A DNA stretch of 64,000 bases, from contig CAWJTR010000041.1 of the NCBI GenBank assembly GCA_963845735.1, positions 144,083-208,082 on the forward strand, written 5' to 3'. Below the pieces are notes generated by a model. The model saw only the letters and a list, made by a program, of their open reading frames with translations, was not told where the DNA came from and searched no databases. Position 1 is the stretch's first letter, and each line of letters starts with the position of its first letter. Both the position numbers and the translations under genes were made by a program. Of this stretch, positions 1-9,265 are shown piece by piece. This stretch comes from AP-15 sp963845735 (GTDB lineage Bacteria; Pseudomonadota; Alphaproteobacteria; ATCC43930; CGMCC-115725).

Positions 1-1
1 G

Positions 2-277
2 CGCGAGCTCGCAGATCGTGACCGGAGCGCGTTTTTTGTCGCCGTCCTCGCCCTTGCCTGGCCCGACGGCGGCATCGAGTGGTTTCGCGGCAAGGTCGCG
101 GGCCATCTCCTTTGGCCGCCGCGCGGCGAGCGCGGCTTCGGCTACGACCCGATGTTTGTTCCGGAGGGCGGCGGCGCCCAAACCTTCGGCGAGATGGACC
201 CGGCTGAGAAGCATCAAATCAGCCACCGCGCCCGCGCCTTCGCCAAGCTCGCCGAAGCGTGTTTCCCCGACCCCTGA
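2..277 (+). CDS. rdgB: Non-canonical purine NTP pyrophosphatase RdgB/HAM1 (3' part)
   Basis: Last 91 codons of the RdgB/HAM1 pyrophosphatase, which hydrolyses dITP, dXTP and XTP to monophosphates and so keeps deaminated purines out of DNA and RNA. The start lies outside the window. Seen directly: the FFVAVLALAWPDG strand, the GFGYDPMF substrate loop and the HQISHRARAF C-terminal block, all typical of the family and in the right order. It converges with ugpE, whose stop is about 20 bases away on the other strand. The reading frame is uninterrupted from base 2 to the TGA. Confidence 0.93.
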   Translation, partial: RELADRDRSAFFVAVLALAWPDGGIEWFRGKVAGHLLWPPRGERGFGYDPMFVPEGGGAQTFGEMDPAEKHQISHRARAFAKLAEACFPDP

Positions 278-298
278 GCGGGCGGCCCTCCGCCGGGG

Positions 299-1144
299 TC
301 ACTTCTCCGGCTCGATCAGCCCGGCGACGAACCAGCGCTGCATCGCCAGCACCACCGCGACCGGCGGCAACATCGCCAGCAATGCCGTCGCCATGACCAG
401 GTGCCAGGCGGTCTGCGCATCGCCGGTGCCGATCATCTGGCGGATGCCGACGACGATCGTCGTCATTGCCGGGCTGTTGGTGACGAGCAGGGGCCACAAA
501 TACTGGTTCCAGCCATAGATGAACAGGATCACGAACAGCGCGGCGATGTTGGTGCGCGACAATGGGATCGCGATCCACACCAAAAAGCGCCAGGGGCCGG
601 CGCCATCGAGCTTTGCCGCCTCGACGATTTCGTCGGGGATGGTCAGAAAGAACTGGCGAAACAGCAACGTCGCCGTCGCCGAGGCGATCAGCGGCAGAGC
701 GAGCCCGGCATAGCTGTCGATCAACCGCAGATCGGCGGCGACCTGATAGGTCGGGATGATCCGCACCTCGACCGGCAGCATCAAGGTGACAAAGATCGCC
801 CAGAAACATAGCCGGCGCAGCGGAAAGCGAAAGAACACGACCGCATAGGCCGAGGGCAGCGAGATCGCGATCTTGCCGATGGCGATGGCCAGCGCCATGA
901 CCAGGCTGTTCGCCATCATCGCCGCGACCCCCTGGCCGCTGGTGCCGATCGTCCCCTCCGTCAGCGCCGCCCGGTAATTGGCAAAAAAATAGGGGCCGGG
1001 AATCAGCGTCATCGGCGCATCGAGGATGTCGCGCAAGGTCAGGCTCGAGGCGACAAACGCGACGTAGACCGGGAACAATACCAGCGCGAGCCCGGCCAGC
1101 AGCACCGCGTGCGGGATCCAGGCGCCTCTGCCGGAACCTGCCAT
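299..1144 (-). CDS. ugpE: Glycerol-3-phosphate ABC transporter permease UgpE
   Basis: 281-residue inner-membrane permease of the binding-protein-dependent importer for sn-glycerol-3-phosphate and its diesters. About six hydrophobic segments are visible, starting with a Leu/Val-rich helix at residues 10-35. The cytoplasmic EAA loop that docks on the ATPase is seen around 185-205 (EIVEAAKLDGAGPWRF). Length and ending (RWFVAGLIEPEK) fit UgpE. It follows ugpA on the same strand after 23 bases. The next gene in this direction is rdgB on the opposite strand, so the usual ugpC ATPase gene is not in place. Confidence 0.93.
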   Translation of the reverse strand: MAGSGRGAWIPHAVLLAGLALVLFPVYVAFVASSLTLRDILDAPMTLIPGPYFFANYRAALTEGTIGTSGQGVAAMMANSLVMALAIAIGKIAISLPSAYAVVFFRFPLRRLCFWAIFVTLMLPVEVRIIPTYQVAADLRLIDSYAGLALPLIASATATLLFRQFFLTIPDEIVEAAKLDGAGPWRFLVWIAIPLSRTNIAALFVILFIYGWNQYLWPLLVTNSPAMTTIVVGIRQMIGTGDAQTAWHLVMATALLAMLPPVAVVLAMQRWFVAGLIEPEK

Positions 1145-1167
1145 CTCAGCCGGTCATGCCCAGGGGG

Positions 1168-2052
1168 TCACGCGTAATGCACCCGCCGCTCGACAAAGCG
1201 GAACTGAGCCGCGGTCAGGGCGATAACGATCGCCATCAGCATCACCGATTGCGCCGCCGAGCCGCCGATATCGAGACCGACAACGCCGTCGTACCAGACC
1301 CTGAAGACCAGGATCTCGGTGGCCTTGTCCGGCCCGCCCTGGGTCACGTTCTGGATGATCCCGAAAGTGTCGAAGAACGCGTAGACGATGTTGACGACGA
1401 GCAGGAAAAAGCTTGTTGGCGCCAGCAGCGGAAAGGTGATCCGCCAGAACCTGCGGCGCGGGCTGGCGCCGTCGAGGGCGGCGGCTTCGAGCAAGGATTT
1501 CGGGATCGCCTGCAACCCGGCGAGAAAGAACAGGAAATTATAGCCGATCTGCTTCCAGGCGGCGGCGAGAATCACCAACAGCAAAGCCTGGCGGCCATTG
1601 AGCAGAAAATTCCAGTCGATGCCGATATGCCGCAAAGCCGACCCGACGACGCCAAAGCTCGGATTGAACAGAAACAGCCAAAGGACGCCCGCGATCGCCG
1701 GGGCGATCGCATAGGGCAGCAGCAGCACCGTTTTGTAGAAGGCCGCGCCGCGCACGACCCGGTCGGCCATCACCGCGAACAGCAGTCCCGAGGCCAGCGC
1801 CAGAGTCGCGACGGCGAGGCTGAAGACAAAGCTGACCTCGACCGAGGCGAGATAGAATGGATCGGCGAAAATCGCCGCGAAATTGTCGAGCCCGACAAAG
1901 CGCGTCGACAAGCCAAAGGCGTCCTCGCGCCGTACCGATTGCAGCAATGCCTGCGCCGCCGGCCAAAAGAAAAAGACGATCGTCACCGCCAGCTGCGGCG
2001 CCAACAACACTGCAGGAAACAGCCGGCCGGAAAAGATTACGCGGCGTTCCAT
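1168..2052 (-). CDS. ugpA: Glycerol-3-phosphate ABC transporter permease UgpA
   Basis: 294-residue permease partner of UgpE. The start at 2052 (MERRVIFSG) was chosen because it lies 28 bases after the ugpB stop; the frame stays open further upstream but only inside ugpB. Six hydrophobic segments are visible, with an EAA loop (SLLEAAALDGASPRRRFWRITFP, split here as residues about 185-208). The protein ends RRVHYA. Order ugpB-ugpA-ugpE matches the classical ugp operon. Confidence 0.92.
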   Translation of the reverse strand: MERRVIFSGRLFPAVLLAPQLAVTIVFFFWPAAQALLQSVRREDAFGLSTRFVGLDNFAAIFADPFYLASVEVSFVFSLAVATLALASGLLFAVMADRVVRGAAFYKTVLLLPYAIAPAIAGVLWLFLFNPSFGVVGSALRHIGIDWNFLLNGRQALLLVILAAAWKQIGYNFLFFLAGLQAIPKSLLEAAALDGASPRRRFWRITFPLLAPTSFFLLVVNIVYAFFDTFGIIQNVTQGGPDKATEILVFRVWYDGVVGLDIGGSAAQSVMLMAIVIALTAAQFRFVERRVHYA

Positions 2053-2080
2053 TGCGCCGCTGGACCTCTCCTGTCCTTCG

Positions 2081-3397
2081 TTATCGCGTATTCTGCTCGA
2101 ACTGCGCCAACAACGCGTTGCCGCGCTTGACCGCATCGTCGAGACCTGCCTGTGCGGTCTCCTTGCCGGCAAAGACCGCTTCGAGATCCTCGGCGATGAT
2201 GTCGCGGATCTGGACCAGATTGCCGAGGCGCAGCCCGCGCGAATTCTCGGTCGGCGGTTTTGCCGTCATCTGCAGGACCGGGATCTCGCGGCCCGGGTTC
2301 TTTTGATAAAAGCCGGAGGCCTTGGTCGCCTCGTACGCGGCCTTGGTGATCGGCAAATAGCCGGTCACCTCGTGCAGCTGTTGCTGCAGGCCGGTTTGCG
2401 ACAGAAACGTGAAGAATTTTGCGACACCCTTGTATTCCTCGGGGGTCTTGCCTGCCATGACCCACAGGCTGGCGCCGCCGATGATCGAATTCTGCGGCGC
2501 GCCCGGAACATCCGGGTAATAGGGCAGCTCGGTCATTCCGAAATCGAATTTGGCGCCGGATTTGAAGATTCCATAGGCGCCGGACGAGGTCTGGATCATC
2601 CCGCACTCGCCGTTCAGGAACTTGCCCTCGGGTTCGCTGGTGCGCCCGCCATAATCAAAGCTCTTGTCCTTTTGCGCCGCCGCCAGATTGGCGATGTGCC
2701 TGACGACGGTCGGATTGTTGAACTCGAGCCGGGCATCGGGGCCGTCGAAGCCGTCGGCCTTGCTGGCAAAAGGCAAATTGTGCCAGGCGCTGAACTGTTC
2801 GAGCTGGGTCCAGCTGATCCACCCCGCGGTAAACCCGCACGGCACCCCGGCGGCGCGCAGCTTCTCGGCCACGGCAAAGGTCTCGGGCCAGGTCTTGGGC
2901 GGCTTCTCCGGGTCGAGGCCGGCTTTCTTGAACAGCGCCTTGTTCCAATAGGTAATCGCGGTCGAGCTGTTGAACGGCAGCGACAGCATCTTGCCGTCGG
3001 CGGTGCTGTAATAGCCGGTCACCGCAGGCAGATAGGCGTTCGGGTCGAACGGCTCGCCGGCCTCCTTCATCAGCTGATAGACCGGCTTCACCGCGCCCTT
3101 GGCCGCCATCATCGTCGCCGTGCCGACCTCGAAGATCTGGATGATGTGCGGCGGCTTGCCGGCGCGGTAGGCGGCGATGCCGGCATTCATCGTCTCGGCA
3201 TAGGTGCCCTTGAACACCGGTACGACCCGGTATTCGCTCTGCGACGCGTTGAAGTCGGCGGCAATCTTGTTGACTACCTTGGCATTGGTCGCCGTCATCG
3301 CGTGCCACCACTGCAGCTCGATACGGTCGGCAGACGCAGCGCCGACCGACGCAGCGAACAGCGCCGCCACCGCGGTGGCCAGCAACGCGTATTTCAT
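2081..3397 (-). CDS. ugpB: Glycerol-3-phosphate-binding periplasmic protein UgpB
   Basis: 438-residue solute-binding protein that delivers glycerol-3-phosphate to UgpAE in the periplasm. A clear Sec signal peptide covers residues 1-23 (MKYALLATAVAALFAASVG, then ASA-D). Family landmarks seen in order: ELQWWHAM near the mature N-terminus, FEVGTATMMAAKGA, LPFNSSTAITYWNK, NSIIGGASLWVMAGK and the late NSRGLRLGNLVQIR segment. These match the E. coli UgpB pattern closely. First gene of ugpBAE; the frame is intact. Confidence 0.95.
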   Translation of the reverse strand: MKYALLATAVAALFAASVGAASADRIELQWWHAMTATNAKVVNKIAADFNASQSEYRVVPVFKGTYAETMNAGIAAYRAGKPPHIIQIFEVGTATMMAAKGAVKPVYQLMKEAGEPFDPNAYLPAVTGYYSTADGKMLSLPFNSSTAITYWNKALFKKAGLDPEKPPKTWPETFAVAEKLRAAGVPCGFTAGWISWTQLEQFSAWHNLPFASKADGFDGPDARLEFNNPTVVRHIANLAAAQKDKSFDYGGRTSEPEGKFLNGECGMIQTSSGAYGIFKSGAKFDFGMTELPYYPDVPGAPQNSIIGGASLWVMAGKTPEEYKGVAKFFTFLSQTGLQQQLHEVTGYLPITKAAYEATKASGFYQKNPGREIPVLQMTAKPPTENSRGLRLGNLVQIRDIIAEDLEAVFAGKETAQAGLDDAVKRGNALLAQFEQNTR

Positions 3398-3534
3398 CTC
3401 GGCCCCCCTAGCGTTCGATTTTTCCCGCCCATATGCGACCTAGCGCCAACCCGCTTGCGGAATCAAGGCAGAGGCGAAAAGCTTTTGTGACGGTTTCGCA
3501 CATGCGTTCGCAAATTCTCGGCAAAGGCAGCGGA

Positions 3535-4295
3535 ATGGCGGGCTTTCGCAGCATCTCTCCCGGCTCTGACCGGCCGCGCGGCGAATCGGCATTGGCCGAG
3601 ATCGGCCGGCAAGCGGCGGCGCTTGACCTCGGCGCCCCGGTGTCGATCCGGGTCAGCCCGAGGGCGCGACGCGTCGGATTGCGGATCGACGCAGCCGAGC
3701 GCCGGGTCGAGTTGGTGTTGCCGCGCGGCGTGCCGGCCGAACTTGGTCTGCGTTTTCTCAAAGACAAGCGCGGATGGATCGCCGCCCGCCTCGGGGCCCT
3801 GCCCGGCGCGGTGCCGTTCGTCGAAGGGGCGATCGTGCCGGTGATGGACGTGCCGCACCGGATTTGTCGATCGCTCGAACTCCTCGGCGCCGCCGGTGGT
3901 GGTTGGGGACGGCGAAATCCGCGTGCGCGGCGATCCGCTGCATATTCCGCGCCGGGTCCGCGACCATCTTGCGGCGCTCGCCCTTGACGAATTGGCGCGG
4001 CGCGCGCGACCGCTCGCCGCGCGCATCGGCCGCAAGGTGGCGAGGGTCAGCGTGCGCGATACCAAGAGCCGCTGGGGCAGCTGCGTCGTCGAGCGGCAAT
4101 CTGTCGTTCAGCTGGCGGCTGATCTTCGCTCCCGAGCGGGTCATCGACTATGTCGTCGCCCACGAAGTGGCGCATCTCGCCGAGATGAATCACGGGCCGC
4201 GCTTCTGGCGGCTGGTGGAGAGTCTGGCGCCGGGCAACGCGCAGCCGCGCGCCTGGCTCGATCGGCACCGGACCCGGCTACTCGCCTATGGCTGA
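3535..4295 (+). CDS. YgjP/M48-like zinc metallopeptidase (DUF45), frameshifted
   Basis: YgjP-like metal-dependent hydrolase of the SprT/M48-related group. It is readable only by joining three frames: residues from MAGFRSISPG to VPHRI, then VVVGDGEIRVRGDP to KSRWGSC, then SSGNLSFSWRL to the stop. Breaks lie near 3863 (extra T) and 4090 (extra G). The catalytic HExxH site is present as VAHEVAHLAEMNHG, followed by the conserved GPRFW. KSRWGSC is the other family signature. The start is uncertain; in-frame ATGs also occur at 3433 and 3502. Substrate unknown. Confidence 0.8.
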
Positions 4296-4630
4296 TTGGT
4301 GGAACAGAGGAGGCAGACGATGGCGCAGGGCCCGGGATACGCGGTCAAATCGGTCGAGCCGGTGGCAATCGGCAGCGATGTCCAGGCGCGGGTTTTCACC
4401 CTGGCGCCGGGCGAGCAGATTCCCTGGCATTTTCACAGCGCGGTCACCGATTGGTATTTCGTGCTCGAAGGCGCCCTGTCGATCGAAACGCGGGCGCCGC
4501 CCGATCGCCAGCTCCTGACCGCCGGAGGACGCTATCAGCATCCCGCCTAAGACCGCACATCTGATCGCCAACCGCTCGCACGCCGATACCCGCTTCCTGC
4601 TGGTGCAGGGTGTGGGCGCCTACGACTTTC

Positions 4631-5861
<1,231 letters not shown>

Positions 5862-6042
5862 GGCGATCAGCCGTGGTTCACGATAGACCCGGAGCGCGGA
5901 GAACCACGCGAACCGCGGCGCCGCCGCGGTAGCCCCTCACCCCAGCCCTCGCCCCGCAAGCGAGGAGAGAGAGGGCCCCGCGCGGCGGGAGGTCGAGGGG
6001 CTGCCGGCGAACGGGCCGTTTTCATCCGGCAGTCGGGAAAGC

Positions 6043-6588
6043 CTACGGTTTCGCCGGCGCCTTTTGGGCGTCGGCGGCGACCTGCATCTTGATGATCTTG
6101 TCGGGGTTTTGCGGCGGCTCGCCCTTTTTGATCTGGTCGACATACTCCATGCCGGAGACGACGTTGCCCCAGATCGTGTACTTGCCGTCGAGCGAGGGCG
6201 CCGGCGCGAACATGATGAAAAACTGGCTGTCGGCGCTGTTGGGGTCCGAGGTGCGGGCCATCGCCACGGTGCCGCGAACAAACTTCTCGTTCGAGAACTC
6301 GGCCTTGAGCGGATGCCCCGACCCGCCGGTCCCGGTCCCGGTCGGATCGCCGGTCTGAGCCATGAAGCCGTCGATCACCCGGTGAAAGACGATGCCGTCA
6401 TAAAAGCCGCGGCGCACCAACGCCTTGATTTGGGCGCAGGTGGCCGGCGCCAGATCGGGCCGCATTTCGATGACGACGCGCCCTGCCGGGACGTCCAGGT
6501 AAATCGTGTTTTCGAGATCTGCCGCCATCGCCTTGCCTCCGAGAACGAGCGCGGCGATCAGCACGACGAGCCGACCCAACGCTGCCAT
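6043..6588 (-). CDS. Periplasmic cyclophilin-type peptidyl-prolyl isomerase
   Basis: 181-residue cyclophilin that catalyses cis-trans isomerisation of X-Pro bonds during folding of exported proteins. Residues 1-22 form a signal peptide (VVLIAALVLGGKAMA-A). The catalytic domain shows FYDGIVFHRVIDGFMAQTGDP with the active Arg, then GTVAMARTSDPNSADSQFFI, which is the family's core signature. Length is normal for a single-domain cyclophilin. It lies alone between the AmpG-like gene and the NDUFA9-like gene, with about 65 bases to the latter. Confidence 0.92.
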   Translation of the reverse strand: MAALGRLVVLIAALVLGGKAMAADLENTIYLDVPAGRVVIEMRPDLAPATCAQIKALVRRGFYDGIVFHRVIDGFMAQTGDPTGTGTGGSGHPLKAEFSNEKFVRGTVAMARTSDPNSADSQFFIMFAPAPSLDGKYTIWGNVVSGMEYVDQIKKGEPPQNPDKIIKMQVAADAQKAPAKP

Positions 6589-6653
6589 CTATCTGATCCT
6601 GTCAATCGGGAAGAATGCGACCTTAGCCGAAGCGCCGGCGGCGCGAAAGCGCC

Positions 6654-7598
6654 TCAGGATCGCCGTTCGTACCAGCCGCCGCGGCGAAAGCGGTCGAGAT
6701 AGCTCGGCAGGACGCCCTCGACCGCGGTCGGTGCGATGCCGAGGGCGGCAAGGGTGAGAGCGCCAGAGGAAACAACATTGTCGCGCTTCAACAGCTCGAC
6801 CTGGTCGGGCGTCAACGGCGGGTTCGGCAGAATCGACATCAGCCTGGCCTGGATCGCGGCCAGTCCGAACGGCAGGTCGACCAGCAATCGCTTGCGCCGA
6901 ATCTCGCCCAGCACCAGCTCGATCAGCTCGCGGAATGTATAGACTTTTGGTCCGCCGAGCTCATAGGTGCGGCCGGCCGTTGTCGGGTCGTCGAGGCATT
7001 TCACCACCGCATCGGCGACGTCGCCGACATAGACCGGCTGAAACCGGGTATGGCCGCCGCCGATCAGCGGCAATACCGGCGAAATGGTCGCCATCGCCGC
7101 GAATTGGTTGAAGAACTGGTCCTCCGCCCCGAATACGACCGACGGGCGCAAGATCGTAACGGTCGGGAAAGCGTCGCGCACGGCGGCTTCGCCCGCCGCC
7201 TTGGTTCGTGCATAGGCCGAGGAGGAACGCGGGTCGGCGCCGATCGCCGAGATGTGGACAAAGCGCTCGATGCCGGCCTCGCGCGCGAGCCGGGCGAGCC
7301 GGGCCGGGCCGGTATGGTGCACCCGATCGAATGTCTGCGATCCGCTTTCGCGCAGAATGCCGACGCAATTGACCAGCGCATCGTTGCCGGCGAGGAAGGC
7401 CGGCAATATTTGCTCGTCGCCGATAGTCAAGTTGAGCGTCGCGATCTGCCCAACATCGCCAAGAGGTTTCAGAAACTTGGCTTCTTCGGCATGGCGGCAG
7501 CCGACGGGAATCACATCGCCCCGCGCCGCGAGCCGCTGGACGATGTAGCGGCCAATGAAGCCCGATCCGCCCAGCACCGCGGTCCGGCGATTTCTCAT
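6654..7598 (-). CDS. NDUFA9-like atypical SDR (complex I assembly type)
   Basis: 314-residue NAD(P)-binding protein of the atypical short-chain dehydrogenase group related to mitochondrial complex I subunit NDUFA9. The Rossmann motif GGSGFIGRYIVQRLAARG is at residues 9-26. Further landmarks are DALVNCVGIL, FVHISAIGA, the active-site-like YARTKAAGE (Tyr-x-x-x-Lys) and ILRPSVVFGAEDQFFNQFA. The last of these is typical of the NDUFA9 branch. In alphaproteobacteria this group is linked to respiratory-chain assembly or quinone metabolism, but the reaction is unknown. It is divergent from the alcohol dehydrogenase gene. Confidence 0.87.
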   Translation of the reverse strand: MRNRRTAVLGGSGFIGRYIVQRLAARGDVIPVGCRHAEEAKFLKPLGDVGQIATLNLTIGDEQILPAFLAGNDALVNCVGILRESGSQTFDRVHHTGPARLARLAREAGIERFVHISAIGADPRSSSAYARTKAAGEAAVRDAFPTVTILRPSVVFGAEDQFFNQFAAMATISPVLPLIGGGHTRFQPVYVGDVADAVVKCLDDPTTAGRTYELGGPKVYTFRELIELVLGEIRRKRLLVDLPFGLAAIQARLMSILPNPPLTPDQVELLKRDNVVSSGALTLAALGIAPTAVEGVLPSYLDRFRRGGWYERRS

Positions 7599-7756
7599 GA
7601 GTTCCTCCGGCCATGCACCGCCCGCTTTCTGCCCTCGGCGCTTGCCTTCTATAACGCAGCGCGCGCAATGCCGAAAGGCGGCGCCCCTTCTCGCCTGCGG
7701 CGGGTTGCGCTAGAACCTCGCCATTGCGACGCAAGGTCCAGCAGGAAAGCGGAACG

Positions 7757-8875
7757 ATGGCGGATCAGTCCCGGTTGAACAACGAGTATCCGGTGCCGGA
7801 GCGGATGAAGGCTTGGGTGCTTGGCGGCCCGGGCGAGATCGTGCCGGTCGAAAAGCCGGTGCCGCAGCCCGGTGCTGCCGAAGTGTTGGTCCGGATCGAC
7901 GCGGTGGCGATCTGCGCCACCGATCTCGAAATCATGCGCCATGGGCTGCCGGCAATGGTCGATGGCGGCCTGCCGTTCCACAAGAACTTCACGATCGGCC
8001 ACGAATACATGGGAACGGTGGTCGGTCTCGGCCCGGCAGTCGACGAATATTCGATCGGCGACCGGGTCACCGTCGAGGTTCACGCCGGGTGTGGCCGGTG
8101 TGCCCGCTGCCGGCAAGGCATGTACACCGCGTGCCTCAATTACGGCGATCTCGCCAAGGGGCATCGCGCCAACGGCTTCACCACCGACGGCGGCTTCGCC
8201 CAATATGCGATCAACAACATCAACACTCTGGTCCATGTGCCGCACGATATGAGCGACGAGGAGGCGACCCTCGTCGTTACCGCCGGCACCTCGATGTACG
8301 GGCTCGATGTGCTCGGCGGGCTGATCGCCGGCGAGGGCGTCGTCGTCACCGGGCCGGGGCCGATCGGCCTGCTCGGGGTCGCGGTCGCCAAGGCGCTCGG
8401 CGCCGACCCGGTGATCCTGACCGGAACCCGCGACGCGCGGCTCGCACTCGGCAAAAAGCTCGGCGCCGACCATGTCATCAATGCCCGCCAGGAGGATGCC
8501 GTCGCCGCGGTCAAACGCATCACCCAGGGCAAGGGCGTCCAGTTCGTCGTCGAATGCTCGGGTGCGCCCGAGGCGCTAAACGAGGCGGCGCAGATGGTCG
8601 ACCGCGGCGGCCGGATCTGCCTCGCCGCCTTTCCGCACGAGAAGGTGCCGGTCGATCTCGCCTATCTGGTGCGCAACAACATCTATGTCTACGGCATCCG
8701 CGGCGAAGGCCAGAGCGCCACTCACCGGGCGATGGCGCTGATGAAGCAGAAGCGCTTCGACGCGCGGCTGATCCACACCCATACCTTTCCGCTCGACGAG
8801 TTGCCGACCGCGCTCAAATACGCCCGCGAGCGGATCGACGACGCGATCAAGGTGGTGGTCAAGAATCAGGCCTGA
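7757..8875 (+). CDS. Zinc-dependent alcohol dehydrogenase family protein
   Basis: 372-residue medium-chain dehydrogenase/reductase. Catalytic zinc ligands are suggested by ICATDLEIMRHG and GHEYMGTV; the structural zinc loop is complete in GCGRCARCRQGMYTAC with four cysteines. The Rossmann fold follows (VVVTGPGPIGLLGVAVAKALGA). The start at 7757 is preceded by GGAAAGCGGA as ribosome site; the frame is open 33 bases further upstream. The substrate cannot be inferred: relatives act on sugar alcohols, threonine or aryl alcohols. The frame is intact. Confidence 0.9.
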   Translation: MADQSRLNNEYPVPERMKAWVLGGPGEIVPVEKPVPQPGAAEVLVRIDAVAICATDLEIMRHGLPAMVDGGLPFHKNFTIGHEYMGTVVGLGPAVDEYSIGDRVTVEVHAGCGRCARCRQGMYTACLNYGDLAKGHRANGFTTDGGFAQYAINNINTLVHVPHDMSDEEATLVVTAGTSMYGLDVLGGLIAGEGVVVTGPGPIGLLGVAVAKALGADPVILTGTRDARLALGKKLGADHVINARQEDAVAAVKRITQGKGVQFVVECSGAPEALNEAAQMVDRGGRICLAAFPHEKVPVDLAYLVRNNIYVYGIRGEGQSATHRAMALMKQKRFDARLIHTHTFPLDELPTALKYARERIDDAIKVVVKNQA

Positions 8876-9265
8876 GGTCCATCCGGCGGCGGATTTCGCT
8901 GGCGAAACGGTCTTCTCCTCGGGCGGCTTGGAACCTGCCCCAAAAGCCTAGCGGCCCAATTCTCGCGGCCGGGGACTGCTTTCCGAGCCATAACAGCCGC
9001 TCAGCCTTGTCGGCTGGAGCCGCACTTTATGCCCCATTCCGGCCATTCGAGGGCCACCCCCAAAGGTCTCAGGAGAGTGAGAGCCGCCAATCTACGAGTT
9101 GAGGCAGGAAAAATCAGACACGGGGATATTGCGTCCGATGAGTCGATCCGCGTCCGCATCACCTCTGCCGATCCCGACCCGGAGCTACACCGCAAAGCGC
9201 GGGTTTACCAGGCGGATGGGGCGCGACGGCGGTGCTGCCAACCTGGGAGTCTTGGAGGGGCATAG
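8876..9265. other. Intergenic stretch upstream of mgtA
   Basis: About 390 bases without a convincing gene. A 78-codon frame ends at 9265 directly before mgtA but shows no recognisable motif and has ordinary high-GC shadow composition. An mgtA leader could lie here, as in other bacteria where Mg2+ controls transcription elongation, but no clear hairpin-plus-T-run or proline-rich leader peptide was seen. Confidence 0.4.

Noticed and set aside
5935..6010. GC-rich repeat CCTCGCCCCGCAAGCGAGG between AmpG and the cyclophilin as a REP copy
   Set aside because: It forms a small hairpin but does not match the repeats at 58-59 kb; probably a simple terminator-like or compositional feature.
8876..9265. 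Mg2+ riboswitch or leader peptide upstream of mgtA
   Set aside because: No recognisable M-box fold or proline-rich leader could be made out by eye.
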